From positions 1 through 10,586 of the forward strand of contig JALSON010000209.1 of assembly GCA_026986455.1 (NCBI GenBank): DNA of 10,586 nucleotides. Reading direction: 5' to 3'. The stretch comes from Thermococcaceae archaeon. Its GTDB lineage: Archaea > Methanobacteriota_B > Thermococci > Thermococcales > Thermococcaceae. Every line of letters starts with the position of its first letter. The first letter of the stretch is position 1. Shown here piece by piece: positions 8,310 through 10,586 of the stretch. Under the pieces are notes generated by a model. It saw only the letters and a program-made list of their open reading frames with translations. It did not search any database and was not told the DNA's origin. Position numbers and translations under genes: made by a program.

Positions 8310-8978
8310 ATGGAGCTGATAAAACAGGGGGCAGAAGCGAAAATATACCTGGCGGACTTTGAAGAGTTCTTCGGGGCGAACCTCCTGCCCGGGGAGAAAG
8401 TAATCGTGAAGCACAGAATTCCAAAGCGCTACAGGATAAAGGAGATAGACATCAAGCTGAGAAAGGAGAGAACCGTTAGAGAAGCGAGGGTTCTGCATCG
8501 TGCCAAGGAGTTCGGTGTGAACTGTCCCTACGTCTATGAGGTTGATATGAGGGAGATGAGGATAGCCATGGAGTTCATAGACGGAGAGCGTTTGAAGGAA
8601 CTCTTAGAGAGACTGCCGATGGAGGAGAGGCTTAAGCTGTGCAGGGAGATTGGAAGGCAGGTTGGAAAGCTCCACGAAGCGGGCATAGTCCATGGCGATC
8701 TGACAACGAGCAACATGATACTCCGCGAAGGAAGGGTCTACCTGATAGACTTTGGTTTGGCTGACTTTGACTCAACGCTCGAAGCGAGGGGCGTTGACCT
8801 GCACCTCCTCAAGCGCGCCATGGAGAGCACCCACTACACATGGTTTGAGAGGGGCTTTGAGGCCGTTCTGGAAGGCTACGCCGAGGTCAGGGGCGAGAAA
8901 GCCAGGAAAGAAATCGAGGAAAAAATTGAGGAGATAGAAAGCCGCGGTAGGTACAGGGAGAGGAGCTGGGTGGGATAG
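8310..8978 (+). CDS. bud32: Bud32, kinase/ATPase subunit of the KEOPS complex
   Basis: Bud32 is the small atypical kinase that works with Kae1, Cgi121 and Pcc1 in KEOPS to make the t6A modification at A37 of ANN-decoding tRNAs. The 222-residue protein shows the compact fold. The ATP-binding loop is KQGAEAKIY (5-13), the ATP-contacting lysine lies in VIVKHRIPKRYR (K34), and RTVREARVL (54-62) carries the partner glutamate. HGDLTTSN (128-135) is the catalytic loop and IDFGLAD (146-152) the metal-binding DFG. The C-terminal tail RGRYRERSWVG is typical of the family. It is a stand-alone gene, not fused to Kae1 as in some methanogens. I chose ATG 8310 because GAGGTGAT (8298-8305) precedes it at a good distance. 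The in-frame codon at 8256 lacks such a site. The stop is 2 bp from the end of the converging ATPase gene. Confidence 0.95.
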   Translation: MELIKQGAEAKIYLADFEEFFGANLLPGEKVIVKHRIPKRYRIKEIDIKLRKERTVREARVLHRAKEFGVNCPYVYEVDMREMRIAMEFIDGERLKELLERLPMEERLKLCREIGRQVGKLHEAGIVHGDLTTSNMILREGRVYLIDFGLADFDSTLEARGVDLHLLKRAMESTHYTWFERGFEAVLEGYAEVRGEKARKEIEEKIEEIESRGRYRERSWVG

Positions 8979-8980
8979 GC

Positions 8981-10156
8981 TCAGTAGATCAGGCCAAAAA
9001 GGAAGAGTGGAATCCGGCTGTTTCCGGTTAGTAGTCCATCCACGGCTGTGTAATCCTGCTTCTGGTACCTCCTCTTTCTCTCCCCGCCAACTTCTATTAC
9101 CCAGTCACCAACTTTAAAGTCCGCAGTCTTTTCGCCCCGCTTCCCCTTTAGGTAGCATGGCTCGGTAACCCATCTTAAATGGTTTATGAAGAACTCTTCC
9201 CTCAAAGCACCCAGGTGAACATTAAAACCCTTTTTGGCAAAGAACATCCTGAGGGGAACGGTAAGGTAGAGTTTCGGTTCCCTTCTCACATTATCACAAG
9301 GCTGGAGGGCGTATATCAGCCCCGCCTTGGATAGATCATCCACGAGCCTTATAGCCATGTTCTTTGAAACTCCGAGTTCCCTGGCTATCAAGGAATAATT
9401 GACCTCAAATGGGGCCGATTTGGCCACAAGATAAAGCAGACGATACGCATCGGTCTCGTACTTCACGCTTATTTCCCTCAGAGCAGATAGGTCTTCAAGT
9501 ATGACCTTCCTAACGGAGTTTTCAAGGGTATCGTAAAATCCGCTCTCTGGATAAAGTACCCCTCCCCTCTCCATGTATTCTCGCCAGAGGACGTGAAGTT
9601 CCATGTACATATTTGTAAGGTCAAACGGCTTGGAAATCACTTCTTCCAGCCGGTGGATCGGAACCTCCATGCCCTTTCGTATGTTCAGCCACTCCCTAAA
9701 AGATGTTGGCGGGAGCTCCCTGAGCACGACCCTGCGGGACAGATCCGCTCCTGAGTGTAGGATATCAATGGTGGATGAGCCGGAAAAAAATATTCTAACC
9801 TCGTGCTCGTCATATAAAGTTTTTAGATCTTCTGCCCAGCCAGGTTTTCTATGGATTTCGTCTATAAAAATATTCCTGTATCCCAGGGTGGAGAAGGCTT
9901 TGACAACCTCATAGAGAGAGAAAGGTTTTATAAGCGTGGAATCCGCCGAGAAATATAGGCTTTTACTCGTTTCCATGGCAAACTGGAGCATTAGAACAGT
10001 TTTACCAACTCCTCTGAGCCCTTTGATGCCGATGTAGTATTCTTCATCTATCCTTCTGAGCTCCGGGTAAATGAAACGCTTCTTTGGAAATTTCCTTGCC
10101 CATGCCATCAGCCGCCTGCTCGTTGCCACGAGGGAAGTCAATATTCTGTCTTCCAT
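8981..10156 (-). CDS. AAA_14-type ATPase with DUF4143-like C-terminal domain
   Basis: This 391-residue protein is a P-loop ATPase of the kind annotated AAA_14/DUF4143 or simply ATP-binding protein. It is a different subfamily from the DUF234-type ATPase at the other end of the window. Walker A is GLRGVGKT (46-53), Walker B is NIFIDE (95-100) and the following strand is IFFSGSS (122-128). The pattern VVLRELPPTSFREWL (143-157) is characteristic of AAA_14. Residues 235-285 look like a winged helix (SLIARELGVSKNMAIRLVDD). The C-terminus has ADFKVGDWVIEVGG (345-358), the place of a PD-(D/E)xK motif. Here the expected Lys after IEV is Gly, so cleavage activity is doubtful. I chose ATG 10156 because the TATA box TTTATAAATAA lies about 26 bp upstream. 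The open frame further upstream to 10240 contains that promoter. Its role is unknown. Confidence 0.85.
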   Translation of the reverse strand: MEDRILTSLVATSRRLMAWARKFPKKRFIYPELRRIDEEYYIGIKGLRGVGKTVLMLQFAMETSKSLYFSADSTLIKPFSLYEVVKAFSTLGYRNIFIDEIHRKPGWAEDLKTLYDEHEVRIFFSGSSTIDILHSGADLSRRVVLRELPPTSFREWLNIRKGMEVPIHRLEEVISKPFDLTNMYMELHVLWREYMERGGVLYPESGFYDTLENSVRKVILEDLSALREISVKYETDAYRLLYLVAKSAPFEVNYSLIARELGVSKNMAIRLVDDLSKAGLIYALQPCDNVRREPKLYLTVPLRMFFAKKGFNVHLGALREEFFINHLRWVTEPCYLKGKRGEKTADFKVGDWVIEVGGERKRRYQKQDYTAVDGLLTGNSRIPLFLFGLIY

Positions 10157-10173
10157 GGTGCCTACTGCGCATC

Positions 10174-10219
10174 GGTTATTTATAAATCTTGTCCTCACAC
10201 GAGGACGATATGCATGCAT
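10174..10219 (-). promoter_or_regulatory. Leaderless promoter of the AAA_14 ATPase gene with upstream inverted repeat
   Basis: On the minus strand GATTTATAAATAACC (10174-10188) is a strong TATA box about 26 bp before ATG 10156. Directly upstream, where the BRE and regulators bind, is the perfect inverted repeat GTCCTC-ACAC-GAGGAC (10191-10206). ATGCATGCAT, a self-complementary 10-mer, follows at 10210-10219. The first repeat is a reasonable operator candidate. Confidence 0.5.
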
Positions 10220-10250
10220 TTCGTCACTGTGAGGGGACAAAATGTGGAAT

Positions 10251-10586
10251 TCATCCCTGCCTGAATGCCCTCAGAACCCTCTCGAATATCTCCCTCTCCT
10301 TCCCGCGCTTTCTCCTTGCGAGGCTCTCGACGATGAGCTCCGGGGTACTTCTCCCGAGCTTTCCGAAGACCGGCTGCCTGTCCACGATGAGGTTGAGGTT
10401 CTCGTCAAGGCCCTTCGCCTCTATTCCATCAACTCTCGCAAAGGGAAGCTCCTTCCTGAGGTCTTCACCGAGATGCGACACTATGACGACGTAGAAGCCC
10501 TTCTCATGTGCAATTTTCAAAAGTTCGCCGATTATCCTGACAGCCGCACCGGGCTCGGTGATGGCCTCAAACTCGTCTATGAGGAT
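10251..10586 (-). CDS. MutS2-like DNA mismatch-repair-family ATPase, C-terminal part (gene runs off the window)
   Basis: The reverse strand is open from the window edge to the TGA at 10251-10253, giving the last 111 residues of a larger protein. ILIDEFEAITEPGAAVRIIG at the edge is the MutS-family Walker B and dimer segment, comparable to LLDELGxGTDPxEG of MutS and MutS2. GFYVVIVSHLGEDLRKEL is the following strand with the conserved His. AKGLDENLNLIVDRQPVFGKL corresponds to the late core, with GRSTPELIVESLA at the place where MutS2 proteins have GxSxAxxIAxRxG. No Smr nuclease domain follows, since the protein ends only about 30 residues later in a basic helix (ARRKRGKEREIFERVLRAF). This fits archaeal MutS2-like proteins. 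The start and the N-terminal domains are outside the window. Confidence 0.8.
   Translation of the reverse strand: MLIDEFEAITEPGAAVRIIGELLKIAHEKGFYVVIVSHLGEDLRKELPFARVDGIEAKGLDENLNLIVDRQPVFGKLGRSTPELIVESLARRKRGKEREIFERVLRAFRQG

Overview
The window looks like chromosomal DNA of a hyperthermophilic euryarchaeon of the order Thermococcales, most likely Thermococcus. The evidence is a group II chaperonin (thermosome) with a GGM-rich tail, deoxyhypusine synthase, TiaS, a stand-alone Bud32 kinase, archaeal ATPase families with nuclease-like C-terminal domains, TATA boxes placed about 26 bp before many start codons (apparently leaderless transcripts), T-rich terminators and dense gene packing. No rRNA, tRNA, CRISPR array or complete insertion sequence was seen.

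Layout. 1-278 (-): N-terminal part of a Thermococcales HTH-type regulator, cut by the window edge. 321-866 (+): GNAT acetyltransferase, divergent from the regulator across a 42-bp promoter region. 895-2172 (+): TiaS, which makes agmatidine in tRNA-Ile2. 2205-4409 is an accessory patch holding a collapsed ATPase remnant (+), an intact paralogous ATPase (-) lying tail to tail with it, and a decayed VapBC-like toxin-antitoxin pair (-). 4450-5460 (-): deoxyhypusine synthase. 5531-6337 (+): SDR-fold protein divergent from it. 6450-8114 (-): thermosome subunit with a strong promoter. 8310-8978 (+): Bud32 of the KEOPS complex. 8981-10156 (-): a second, different ATPase of the AAA_14/DUF4143 kind. 10251-10586 (-): C-terminal part of a MutS2-like ATPase, cut by the window edge.

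The conserved genes are mostly single-gene units serving translation and proteostasis: TiaS (C34 agmatidine), Bud32 (t6A37), deoxyhypusine synthase (aIF5A hypusination) and the thermosome. They are not one operon. TiaS consumes agmatine and deoxyhypusine synthase consumes spermidine, so both draw on polyamine metabolism, but nothing here shows co-regulation.

I do not see a clear new multi-gene system. The items most worth a second look are the decaying ATPase/VapBC patch between TiaS and deoxyhypusine synthase, an SDR protein that lacks the catalytic Tyr and Lys, two inverted repeats around the thermosome promoter, and small palindromes at the promoters of the two intact ATPase genes.
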